Shown: one piece after another, positions 24,692 to 31,524 of the stretch
Position numbering within the stretch: position 1 is the first letter of the stretch
Layout of the letters: the number at the start of each line of letters is the position of its first letter
Assembly: GCA_028290905.1 (NCBI GenBank)
Contig: JAQGIW010000313.1
Location: 1-34,075, forward strand
Direction: 5' to 3'
DNA: 34,075 nt
Source: Caulobacteraceae bacterium
GTDB lineage: Bacteria > Pseudomonadota > Alphaproteobacteria > Caulobacterales > Caulobacteraceae
Position numbers and translations under genes: made by a program
The notes under the pieces: model-generated
What the model saw: the letters and a program-made list of their open reading frames with translations, nothing else
What the model was told of the DNA's origin: nothing
Database searches by the model: none

Positions 24692-25043
24692 TCAGCGAAT
24701 TGCCGACTCGGCGAGGGCGAGCTGCGCGGAGGGCTGGCCCCGTGCGGCCGCCCGGCGGTACCAGCGCTGGGCTTCGCCCGGGTCCACCGCCGTCAGGAGA
24801 CCGCGCCGATGGCAGACGCCCAGGTTGTACTCGGCGTCGGCGTTGCCCCGGTCGGCGGCGCGGCCTCGAGGCCCAGGAAATGATGGGTCTCGGCCCTGAC
24901 CACCGGGAGCTTCGCGAGGACGTCCAGCAGGGCGCCCTCTCGGAGCTGCTCGTCGAAGCCCAGGCCCAGAGGGTCGCATCCGGCGCTCGACCACAGCGGC
25001 AGGGCGGCGTCGCGCACCCAGGCGCGGAACCGCGCGTAGCCCA
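24692..25043 (-). pseudogene. Frameshifted remnant: AGE-epimerase-like N-terminus joined to a Sel1 repeat
   Basis: From ATG at 25043, whose codon overlaps the hldE stop (TGATG), the first frame reads FRAWVRDAALPLWSSAGCDP, like the start of N-acylglucosamine 2-epimerase family proteins, and continues to HHFLGLEAA. Around 24865 the coding pattern moves to another frame that reads NADAEYNLGVCHRRG and AQRWYRRAAARGQPSAQLAL, a Sel1-type repeat, to a stop at 24692. The original protein(s) cannot be active as sequenced unless the shift is a sequencing error. Joining two unrelated families within 350 bases suggests deletion plus frameshift decay. Confidence 0.5.
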
Positions 25044-26501
25044 TCAGAGCGCGTCCGCCACGGCGTCCCGGTCGCGGATCTGATGCACCATGTTGGTGGT
25101 CGACTGGCCCTTGACCAGCGGCGCCAGATAGACCCGGCCGCCGGCGGCCTGGACGATATCGGCGCCGACCACGGTCTCTACGGTGTAGTCGGCCCCCTTG
25201 ATCAGCACGCCCGGCACGAGGCGCCGGATCAGCTCGACGGGGGTCTCCTCGTGGAAGGCGACCACGCAATCCACATAGCGGATGGACGCCATCACCTGGG
25301 CGCGTTTCTCCAGCGAGTTTATCGGCCGCGTCGGGCCCTTGAGGCCGCGCACGCTGGCGTCGGTGTTGAGGGCCACCACCAGCCGGTCGCATTGGGCGCG
25401 GGCCGCCGCCAGAAGGGTGACGTGGCCTGCGTGAATGAGGTCGAAGCAGCCGTTGGTGAAGCCGACCGTCAGGCCGAGCGATTTCCAGTGTGCGACGAGG
25501 CTGGCGGCGTGGTCCAGGGTGGAGAGGCTCGGCGGCTCCCAGGCGCCCTGGTCGTCGGCGCCGAGCTCATGCATGACCTCGGCAATGTGGGCCGTGGCGG
25601 TCCCGGCCTTGCTGACCACCACCCCGGCGGCGGCGTTGGCGATCGGCGCGGCCTGGGCGAGGGTGCGGCCGCTGCCGTGGGCGAGCGCCATGGTGGCGAT
25701 CACGGTGTCGCCCGCGCCGGAGACGTCGAAGACCTCGCGGGCGCGGGCGGGGATCACCGTCACGCCGCCATCGGCCTCGACCAGGATCATGCCCTTCTCG
25801 GCGCGGGTGGCCAGGACGCTGGCGGCCCCGGCCTCGCCCATGACCTTGCGCGCCGCCGCGATCACGGCGGCCTCGTCGCCCACCGGCGCCCGGGCGGCGG
25901 CGGCCAGCTCCTTGAGGTTGGGCGTCAGGCAGGTGGCGCCACGATAGCGCGAGAAGTCCTCGGACTTGGGATCGACGAAAACGCCGACTCCGGCGGCCCG
26001 GGCCGCGGCCACGGTCCTGGCGATCACCCGGTCGCTCACCACGCCCTTGCCGTAGTCCGACAGCACGATGGCCTGCGCACCGGGGGCGGCGGCCTCGACG
26101 GCGGCGATCAGGGCGTCTTCCTCCGCCGGGTCCAGCGCCAGGCGGCTCTCGTCGTCGGTGCGCACGACCTGCTGACCGGCGGCCACATAGCGCGTCTTGC
26201 AGATCGTCGGGCGCCGCGGGGTCTCGACGAGATGGCCGGCGATCCCGGAGGTACGTTCCACGAGCGCGCGGACAGCGCCGGCCCCGGCGTCCGACCCGAG
26301 CAGGCCGATCAGGATGGCCCGGCCGCCCAGGCTGGCGATGTTGTTGGCCACGTTGCCCACCCCGCCCAGCATTTCGCTGGTGCGGGTGAGGCGCAGGACC
26401 GGCACCGGCGCCTCCGGCGAGATGCGCTCGATGTCGCCGTAGACGAAGCGATCGAGCATGAGGTCGCCGATGCAGAGGACGGTCGAGTTGGAAAAATCCA
26501 T
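25044..26501 (-). CDS. hldE: Bifunctional heptose-7-P kinase / heptose-1-P adenylyltransferase HldE
   Basis: Two-domain HldE (RfaE) of 485 residues, making ADP-heptose for the lipopolysaccharide inner core. The N-terminal PfkB/ribokinase domain has VLCIGDLMLDRFVYGDIERI, MLGGVGNVANNIASLGG and the GAGDT catalytic motif (DVSGAGDTVIATMAL). The C-terminal cytidylyltransferase-like domain begins at VGFTNGCFDLIHAGHVTLL, with the HxGH nucleotidyl-transfer motif, and includes VVALNTDASVRGLKGPTRPI. Length and domain order match the family. This is a core envelope gene, unlike the catabolic genes on both sides, so it helps mark where the accessory island stops. Confidence 0.97.
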   Translation of the reverse strand: MDFSNSTVLCIGDLMLDRFVYGDIERISPEAPVPVLRLTRTSEMLGGVGNVANNIASLGGRAILIGLLGSDAGAGAVRALVERTSGIAGHLVETPRRPTICKTRYVAAGQQVVRTDDESRLALDPAEEDALIAAVEAAAPGAQAIVLSDYGKGVVSDRVIARTVAAARAAGVGVFVDPKSEDFSRYRGATCLTPNLKELAAAARAPVGDEAAVIAAARKVMGEAGAASVLATRAEKGMILVEADGGVTVIPARAREVFDVSGAGDTVIATMALAHGSGRTLAQAAPIANAAAGVVVSKAGTATAHIAEVMHELGADDQGAWEPPSLSTLDHAASLVAHWKSLGLTVGFTNGCFDLIHAGHVTLLAAARAQCDRLVVALNTDASVRGLKGPTRPINSLEKRAQVMASIRYVDCVVAFHEETPVELIRRLVPGVLIKGADYTVETVVGADIVQAAGGRVYLAPLVKGQSTTNMVHQIRDRDAVADAL

Positions 26502-26528
26502 TGCAAGGACCTCCGGTCCGGGGGGGTT

Positions 26529-27125
26529 CTAGTCTGCGACCGCCGCGGCGCCACGGCGCTCACCATCGCCCGCGTAATCCGCCCCCACCTTGTCCTTAGG
26601 GGTCAAGGTGAAGGGCGCCGGCTGCCGATAGCTGCCTCGACCGTCGGTGCGGAGTGAGGGAAGTCGGATCCGGGTTGGGGTGGCGGGTATCTCAAGGCGC
26701 TTCAAACCATGTCCTCCTGCGTCGAGAAAGATCACCGCCACGTAGGCCGCGTGGGCGAGCCCTTCGGCGGCGCCGATCGGCACAGATAGCGTGAAAGGCA
26801 TACCCGGGCTCACGGGGAATGGAGCGCCGTTTTGGGAGACGGTGAGCTGGGGCTGCACGAGCAGGGTTTGATCGGCTCGCGCGTCATTGCTCGCACGGCT
26901 CTCAATGGCTGCTCCTCCGGCGTCCTGATAGTGCGCAACGCCAACAATCATCTGGCCTGACCCCACAGACCCTGCAGTCTCCGTATTGACGCGTAGGGCC
27001 ACAAGCGCCTTGGCAGCCTGAGCGGGGACAACTCCCTCTAACCGGCGCAGCGAGACCGGCCGAGGGGAGTCGGAATGGCTGATCCAGATCGAAACGTCCC
27101 TTCGATGATAGCAACTTTGCGGCAA
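26529..27125 (-). CDS. Uncharacterised protein fragment, probably missing its 5' end
   Basis: An open frame of up to 198 codons that looks coding over about residues 38-185: ALVALRVNTETAGSVGSGQM, LLVQPQLTVSQNGAPF and PGMPFTLSVPIG alternate polar and hydrophobic residues as in a beta-sandwich. I do not recognise the family. The only upstream initiator is TTG at 27125 without a ribosome-binding site, and the first 35 residues look non-coding. A promoter-like TTGGAC-17-TATCAT (27133-27105) lies across this start, so the true start, if any survives, is further in (for example GTG at 27002). It ends 28 bases before hldE and may be the 3' piece of a larger surface or carbohydrate-related protein cut by the adjacent rearranged DNA. 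Confidence 0.4.
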   Translation of the reverse strand: MPQSCYHRRDVSIWISHSDSPRPVSLRRLEGVVPAQAAKALVALRVNTETAGSVGSGQMIVGVAHYQDAGGAAIESRASNDARADQTLLVQPQLTVSQNGAPFPVSPGMPFTLSVPIGAAEGLAHAAYVAVIFLDAGGHGLKRLEIPATPTRIRLPSLRTDGRGSYRQPAPFTLTPKDKVGADYAGDGERRGAAAVAD

Positions 27126-27290
27126 TAGTCCAAAATGATATATTTAAAGAGTTTTTCACAGAAAAACGGATGTTGCGACAACAAAATTCTCAACTCTCGG
27201 ACGGCCCCGATGGACCAACCTTGCTTTGTTGGCGGGCTTGATGTTGTTTTGGATGGGTGTGGTGTTGAAGTTCACGGTCTGACGACGTCC

Positions 27291-27307
27291 GTGTCCGGTC
27301 CGGACAC
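27291..27307. repeat. 17-base palindrome GTGTCCGG-T-CCGGACAC
   Basis: Perfect eight-base arms around one base, 12 bases outside the IS6 remnant end. The surrounding stretch 27126-27319 is partly AT-rich and has no gene I can support. The palindrome may be a hairpin or an operator. No T-tract follows. Confidence 0.4.
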
Positions 27308-27319
27308 CGACTCGGTGGC

Positions 27320-27421
27320 GGTGCTCTCAGCCTAGCAGCAGCTTGTCTCCGGTTGGCGCGAGCAGCCGCAACCCACACGGGTCTATTCCGCGACTGCACG
27401 GCGCTCGGCCGGGCGGCCGAG
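27320..27421 (-). mobile_element. Decayed end of an IS6-family element
   Basis: About 100 bases resembling 33131-33234, the left end of the IS6 element on the other side of the tmo cassette. The first 33 bases (from GGTGCTCTCAG) match it at 27 positions, and the CTATYCC-GACTGC-CGCTCGG part near the transposase C-terminus is also conserved. Only the terminal repeat and the end of the transposase frame remain; the sequence then joins the VOC gene's 3' end. Divergence from the right-hand copy shows it is an older or different member of the group. Confidence 0.6.
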
Positions 27422-27811
27422 CTAAATCCGCTGAAGCGGTTCGATGACATGGCCCTCGTTGTCTGTGGCCATCGCGTATTTCAAGCTGGCTTCCGGCAGA
27501 GCTTTCACCGGGCTGGTCACAGACCCGCCGGCCGCGACCAGGCGCTCCAGGAAGGCGTCTATGTCGGCGGTATAGAAGCCCAGCACGCTGTCGCCGCGCG
27601 GGGCGACGGGTTCGCCATGATAGGTGATCAGGATCAGCGTGGCCGGTGCGGGCGGATCGCTGGCGAGGATGATCTCCGTCAGCGTCCGACCGTCGGATTC
27701 GGCGCTGATCCGGTCGACCTCGATCAGGCCGCAGACGTCGCGATAGAAGGCCGCCGATCGCTCGAGGTCGCCGACGATGAGTTTGGTAAAGGTGAAGGCG
27801 CCGTCAACCAT
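27422..27811 (-). CDS. VOC family protein (glyoxalase/dioxygenase fold)
   Basis: Vicinal-oxygen-chelate protein of 129 residues with two beta-alpha-beta-beta-beta modules: TKLIVGDLERSAAFYRDVCG opens the first, and SVLGFYTADIDAFLERLVAAG the second. It ends GHVIEPLQRI, containing the usual metal-ligand glutamate. The N-terminal histidine ligand is not evident (FTFTKLIV), so metal binding may be altered. Glyoxalase, resistance and ring-cleavage enzymes share this fold, so a specific reaction cannot be named. It is divergent from tmoA across a 192-base spacer containing a long inverted repeat, and may share regulation with the monooxygenase. Confidence 0.85.
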   Translation of the reverse strand: MVDGAFTFTKLIVGDLERSAAFYRDVCGLIEVDRISAESDGRTLTEIILASDPPAPATLILITYHGEPVAPRGDSVLGFYTADIDAFLERLVAAGGSVTSPVKALPEASLKYAMATDNEGHVIEPLQRI

Positions 27812-27887
27812 GGGTTTCCCTTTTTCGATCTCTGCCAGACGCGAACCGCGCGGCTACCACGAACGTACTATCAATCCCACCGGGCCT

Positions 27888-27921
27888 GCTGCGTGAGCGC
27901 GGAACCGAGAGCTCACGCAGC
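27888..27921. repeat. 11-base perfect inverted repeat in the VOC/tmoA spacer
   Basis: GCTGCGTGAGC (27888-27898) and GCTCACGCAGC (27911-27921) are exact reverse complements around a 12-base loop. The repeat lies 82 bases before the tmoA start. It could be a regulator-binding site for the divergent pair, or a leader hairpin controlling tmo transcription. It is not followed by a T-run, so simple termination is unlikely. Confidence 0.6.
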
Positions 27922-28003
27922 GCCAGGAGCCGCTGCGGATTGCCCGCGACGGCGTGACGGTCTACCCTGAGCACACCCTTTACCGATGCAGGAAGATCGC
28001 GGC

Positions 28004-29494
28004 ATGCTGCTCGATCGAGACGATTGGTATGGTGTCGCGCACGATCTTGAGTGGTCGCTGTCCTATGTCGAGCATGAAGACGCTTTTCCGGACGCATGGA
28101 CCGGATCAAACGGTATCCCGCGCGAGGCGTGGCGCGCCTGGGAGGAACCGTTCCGCGTATCCTACCGCGATTACGTGGCGGTTCAGCGTGAGAAAGAAGC
28201 CGGCGTAGCCGGCGTGCGCGACGCTCTCAAACGATCTCGCGTCTACCAGAATCTGCATCCATCGTTTGCCGCAGTCTCCCACCTTCACATGGGGGCGACA
28301 TGCATGATCGAGCAGATGGCGGTGATGATGCTCGGGAGATTCGCGCGATTTGCGCCCAGCCCGCGATGGCGAAACATTTCCGTATTCGGCATGTTGGATG
28401 AAATCCGTCATGCGCAGCTTGACCTCTTGTTTTCACATGATTTACTCAAGTATGACTCCCGGTTTGATTGGTGCCAGAAAGCGTTTCACAGCAATGAATG
28501 GGCCATCATCGCCATTCGAAGTTTCTGTGACGACTGGATGCTGGATACAAACTGTATCGATGCCGCCTTAGCCGTGAATCTTACTTTCGAGCACGGATTT
28601 ACTAATATGCAATTCGTCGCCCTCGCCGCGGACGCAATGGAAGCGGGCGACGTCGGATTCTCGAACCTGTTGTCGAGCATTCAGACCGACGAGGCGCGCC
28701 ACGCGCAGCAGGGCTTTCCAACTCTGGAAGTTCTCATGAAGCACGATCCGGAGCGCGCCCAGCGTGTGCTCGACGTCAGCTTCTGGAGGTCATTCCGGCT
28801 GTTCCAGGCAATGACTGGGCCCGCGATGGACTACTACACGCCGCTCGATAGACGGACCATGTCGTTCAAGGAGTTCATGCTGGAATGGGTTGTCGACCAG
28901 CACGAGCGAACCCTGCGCGACTATGGTCTCAAACGGCCCTGGTACTGGGATACGTTTTTGCAATCTCTCGAGCACGGCCACCATGCTCTGCATCTGGGAA
29001 TGTGGTTCTGGCGCCCAACCCTGTTTTGGAAGCCGAGCGCGGGTGTTTCCAAGGTGGAGCGGCGTTGGCTCAACGACAAGTATCCGAGTTGGGAAGACAG
29101 CTGGGGCGTGCTGTGGGACGAAATCATCCAAAACGTCAACCACGGAAGGATGGCGCAAACCCTGCCAGAAACCCTACCGGCGCTCTGCAACCTGACCCAG
29201 CTTCCGATCGGCACACATCTGGATCGCCATCATCTCGAGTGCGTTACCAGGGAACATCATGGCCGCATGTATTATTTCGATTCCGAGGTCTCGAAATGGT
29301 GCTTTGAGCAAGAGCCGGAGCGCTATGCGGGCCACCTGAACGTTGTCGATCGATTCGTCGCCGGCTTGATCCAGCCGGCGGATCTTTCCGGTGTACTACA
29401 ATGGATGGGGCTTACCCCCGACGTGATGGGAGACGACGCCGTGGACTACAGTTGGGCGCGCGACTACCTCCCTGACGCGCAATCGGCTGGGTAG
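28004..29494 (+). CDS. tmoA: Toluene-4-monooxygenase-type diiron hydroxylase, alpha subunit
   Basis: Large subunit of a soluble diiron monooxygenase (TmoA/TouA/TbuA1 group) that hydroxylates aromatic rings with O2. Counting from this ATG, the carboxylate/histidine ligands are Glu103 (CMIEQ), Glu133 and His136 (DEIRH), Glu196 (FEHGFTNMQF) and Glu230 and His233 (TDEARHAQQG), each one less than the T4MO numbers. SSIQTDE and GPAMDYYTPLDRR are family hallmarks, as is the 496-residue length. ATG at 28004 has AGGAAG upstream and fits the family N-terminus; ATG at 27986 is an alternative. By recalled alignment, T4MO pocket residues Ile100 and Gly103 are Thr and Ile here, hinting at a changed substrate or position preference. 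Confidence 0.95.
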   Translation: MLLDRDDWYGVAHDLEWSLSYVEHEDAFPDAWTGSNGIPREAWRAWEEPFRVSYRDYVAVQREKEAGVAGVRDALKRSRVYQNLHPSFAAVSHLHMGATCMIEQMAVMMLGRFARFAPSPRWRNISVFGMLDEIRHAQLDLLFSHDLLKYDSRFDWCQKAFHSNEWAIIAIRSFCDDWMLDTNCIDAALAVNLTFEHGFTNMQFVALAADAMEAGDVGFSNLLSSIQTDEARHAQQGFPTLEVLMKHDPERAQRVLDVSFWRSFRLFQAMTGPAMDYYTPLDRRTMSFKEFMLEWVVDQHERTLRDYGLKRPWYWDTFLQSLEHGHHALHLGMWFWRPTLFWKPSAGVSKVERRWLNDKYPSWEDSWGVLWDEIIQNVNHGRMAQTLPETLPALCNLTQLPIGTHLDRHHLECVTREHHGRMYYFDSEVSKWCFEQEPERYAGHLNVVDRFVAGLIQPADLSGVLQWMGLTPDVMGDDAVDYSWARDYLPDAQSAG

Positions 29495-29501
29495 ATGACG
29501 G

Positions 29502-29756
29502 ATGGCGATCATTCCAGTTTATGGACGGTTCGTTGGCGACTTCACCGCCCACCTGGTGGCCGTCGACACCGAGGACACGATCGACGAAGTCGCGACCAAG
29601 ATAGCGGCGCACGCCATCGGCCGCCGGCTGCCGCGGCAGCCTGGCGCGACAGGCCTGGAGGTAGTGGCCGAAGGTCGGACGCTCGCTCCGACCTCCCGCC
29701 TGAAGGATTTCTCGCCGCGACCGCTGCAATGGCTGGACGTGCGTTGGAAATGGTAG
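29502..29756 (+). CDS. tmoB: Toluene monooxygenase hydroxylase gamma subunit
   Basis: Small 84-residue subunit of the hydroxylase, ubiquitin-like in known structures. It reads IPVYGRFVGDFTAHLVAVDT, then DTIDEVATKIAAHAIGRR, comparable to the T4MO gamma chain (FPVHAAFEKDFLVQLVVVD, DSMDQVAEKVAYH). It completes the alpha-beta-gamma hydroxylase with TmoA and TmoE. It starts seven bases after tmoA and its end overlaps the start of the ferredoxin gene, consistent with translational coupling. Confidence 0.92.
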   Translation: MAIIPVYGRFVGDFTAHLVAVDTEDTIDEVATKIAAHAIGRRLPRQPGATGLEVVAEGRTLAPTSRLKDFSPRPLQWLDVRWKW

Positions 29757-30112
29757 AATTTGCAAGATCTCGGGACATCGGCGTCGTCGAGATTTGTGGC
29801 GTCGACCAACTTTGGGACGGCGAGATGCAGCTCTTCCGTGCAGGCGCTACGAGCGTCCTCCTTCTCAAGATCAACGGGCAGTACCACGCCTATCAGGGTC
29901 GCTGTCCTCATCAGGGCGCCGCGCTGGTGGACGGTGACCTCGATGACGGACTCCTGACCTGCCCCGCGCACCGATGGCAATTTGACGCTACGAACGGAAG
30001 GGGCGTGAACCCCGAAAGCGCCCGCCTGAAGTGTTTTCCGGTTCACGTCGTTGAACGGAAGGTATTGGTTGAAGTGGAGCTCGGCGGCGTCAACGCCGAG
30101 CCGGAGCCATAG
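29750..30112 (+). CDS. tmoC: Rieske-type ferredoxin of the toluene monooxygenase
   Basis: Rieske [2Fe-2S] ferredoxin of 120 residues that passes electrons to the diiron hydroxylase. Cluster ligands are Cys52 and His54 (CPHQG) and Cys71 and His74 (CPAHRW), the standard CxH-CxxH spacing. The end (NPESARLKCFPVHVVERKVLVEV) matches the family. ATG at 29750 overlaps the tmoB stop region (ATGGTAG) and fits the ferredoxin N-terminus; the frame is open further upstream through tmoB without meaning. No reductase to feed it is visible in the window. Confidence 0.94.
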   Translation: MVEFARSRDIGVVEICGVDQLWDGEMQLFRAGATSVLLLKINGQYHAYQGRCPHQGAALVDGDLDDGLLTCPAHRWQFDATNGRGVNPESARLKCFPVHVVERKVLVEVELGGVNAEPEP

Positions 30113-30151
30113 CCGCTTTGCGGCAGCCATCCGAAACGGAGGACGCTCTTG

Positions 30152-30460
30152 ATGGCGAGTGAGACCAGCAGAGGCGACGAGACGGACAATTTCGTCGGTC
30201 CGGTCATCCGCGCCGGGGATTTCGCCGATGTGGTGGCGCGGTCAATCGAAGACGACAACCCAGGCAAGGAAGTGCGGATCGTCGATCGCGGCGACTATGT
30301 GCGGATCCACACGGCTCAGGTCTGCCGCCTGACTCGAAAAGCCTTGGAACGACATCTGGGGCATTCGTACGAGTTGCGGATGCTGGAGATCGAAATGCCG
30401 TCGTTTTGCGGCCGACTCAGGACCCGCGATGACGAATATGTCTGGTTCTACGACCACTGA
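30152..30460 (+). CDS. tmoD: Toluene monooxygenase effector (coupling) protein
   Basis: Cofactorless effector protein of 102 residues that binds the hydroxylase and tunes oxygen activation. The conserved start NFVGPVIRAGDFADVVARSI is followed by DNPGKEVRIVDRGDYVRIHT and LTRKALERHLG, the T4MO effector pattern (NVGPIIRAGD, DNPGKE, YVRI, LTRKTLE). ATG at 30152 with GGAGG upstream is preferred over a TTG one codon earlier. The TmoE frame can be read from an ATG overlapping its 3' end. Confidence 0.93.
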   Translation: MASETSRGDETDNFVGPVIRAGDFADVVARSIEDDNPGKEVRIVDRGDYVRIHTAQVCRLTRKALERHLGHSYELRMLEIEMPSFCGRLRTRDDEYVWFYDH

Positions 30461-30497
30461 CGGCTCAGCTGGGCGCGAGCCGCGCGAGGAGACGCGG

Positions 30498-31508
30498 ATG
30501 GACACTGGAAACTCGGAAGAACTTCGCCGGCCACCGCTCAAGACCTGGTCCGCCTTCGGAAATTTGGGCCGTCGGCCCAGCGAGTATGAGATCGTCACTC
30601 ACCAGATGAACCACACGTTGCGAGACAAGCCGCTTGAGATTGGTCCCGACAGGCATGGCAATCGCTGGCTCGTGCGACACCGAGACGCCGCCAAGTTCGC
30701 GGTCAAGGATTGGGACGGGTTCCGCGATCCCGACCAGCTCACCTACCGGAAATACGTGACGTCCCAGGACAACAGCGAAACCTATCTCGATGCGGTGCTA
30801 CAAGAGTTCGATCAGCTCGGCCGCGCCGAGACAGCGCCGGACTTTCTGCAAGCCTGCCTGACGCCGTCACGTTACCTGGCGCATGGACTGCAGATGATGT
30901 CTGCCTATCTGCAGCAGCTGGCGCCTTCAGCCTATGTCGGCAATTGCGCGGCCTTCCAGACCGCTGATCACCTGCGTCGTGTCCAGCGTGTGGCCTATCG
31001 CACCAAGCAGCTCGATCGAACATATCCGGGGCGTTCATTCGGAACGACTGAACGGCGTGCGTGGGAGCAGGCGCCGGCGTGGCAGGGACTACGCAAAGGA
31101 ATCGAGCGGTTGCTCGTCGCCTTCGATTGGGATGACGCCTTCGTGGGCCTCAACCTCGTGGTCAAGCCTCTCGCCGACGAACTCACTCTACGACAGTTCG
31201 CGGTGGCGGCGCGACACCTCAACACCGAGCTCGATGCGCTGGTGGCCGACAATCTGTTTCTCGACGCCGAGCGTAGCCGCCGGTGGTCCGCCGCGCTTAC
31301 CCGGTTTGCGATCGCCGAAGATAGCGTCAATCTCGGGCGTCTCCATACGCTGATCGCCAAATGGCGCCCGCTGGCGGACGAAATCGTGGAGACCGGGAGC
31401 CGCTTGTCGGAGGCCTTCTTGCCCGGGCTTAACTCTTCCGATCAGATAGCGGCTGCGGCCGTGGGCGCCTGGCGAAGCTTCCTGGAAGAGGCGGGCCTTC
31501 AGGCCTAA
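30498..31508 (+). CDS. tmoE: Toluene monooxygenase hydroxylase beta subunit
   Basis: Beta subunit of the hydroxylase, 336 residues from this ATG. It has the diiron-oxygenase ferritin-like fold but no iron ligands. Family features are LKTWSAFGNLGRRPSEYEIV near the N-terminus, then SQDNSETYLDAVLQEFDQ and LTPSRYLAHGLQMMSAYLQQ, followed by a long helical C-terminal half. ATG at 30498 has GAGGAG six bases upstream; an earlier in-frame ATG at 30429, inside tmoD, would add 23 residues not typical of the family. In known operons tmoF follows; here a histidine kinase follows after 16 bases. Confidence 0.93.
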   Translation: MDTGNSEELRRPPLKTWSAFGNLGRRPSEYEIVTHQMNHTLRDKPLEIGPDRHGNRWLVRHRDAAKFAVKDWDGFRDPDQLTYRKYVTSQDNSETYLDAVLQEFDQLGRAETAPDFLQACLTPSRYLAHGLQMMSAYLQQLAPSAYVGNCAAFQTADHLRRVQRVAYRTKQLDRTYPGRSFGTTERRAWEQAPAWQGLRKGIERLLVAFDWDDAFVGLNLVVKPLADELTLRQFAVAARHLNTELDALVADNLFLDAERSRRWSAALTRFAIAEDSVNLGRLHTLIAKWRPLADEIVETGSRLSEAFLPGLNSSDQIAAAAVGAWRSFLEEAGLQA

Positions 31509-31524
31509 ACAGAGGAGTGTTCCG

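Noticed and set aside
25083-26657. 524-codon plus-strand open frame opposite hldE
   Set aside because: Low-complexity Gly/Ala/His/Arg translation; HldE on the minus strand is unambiguous.
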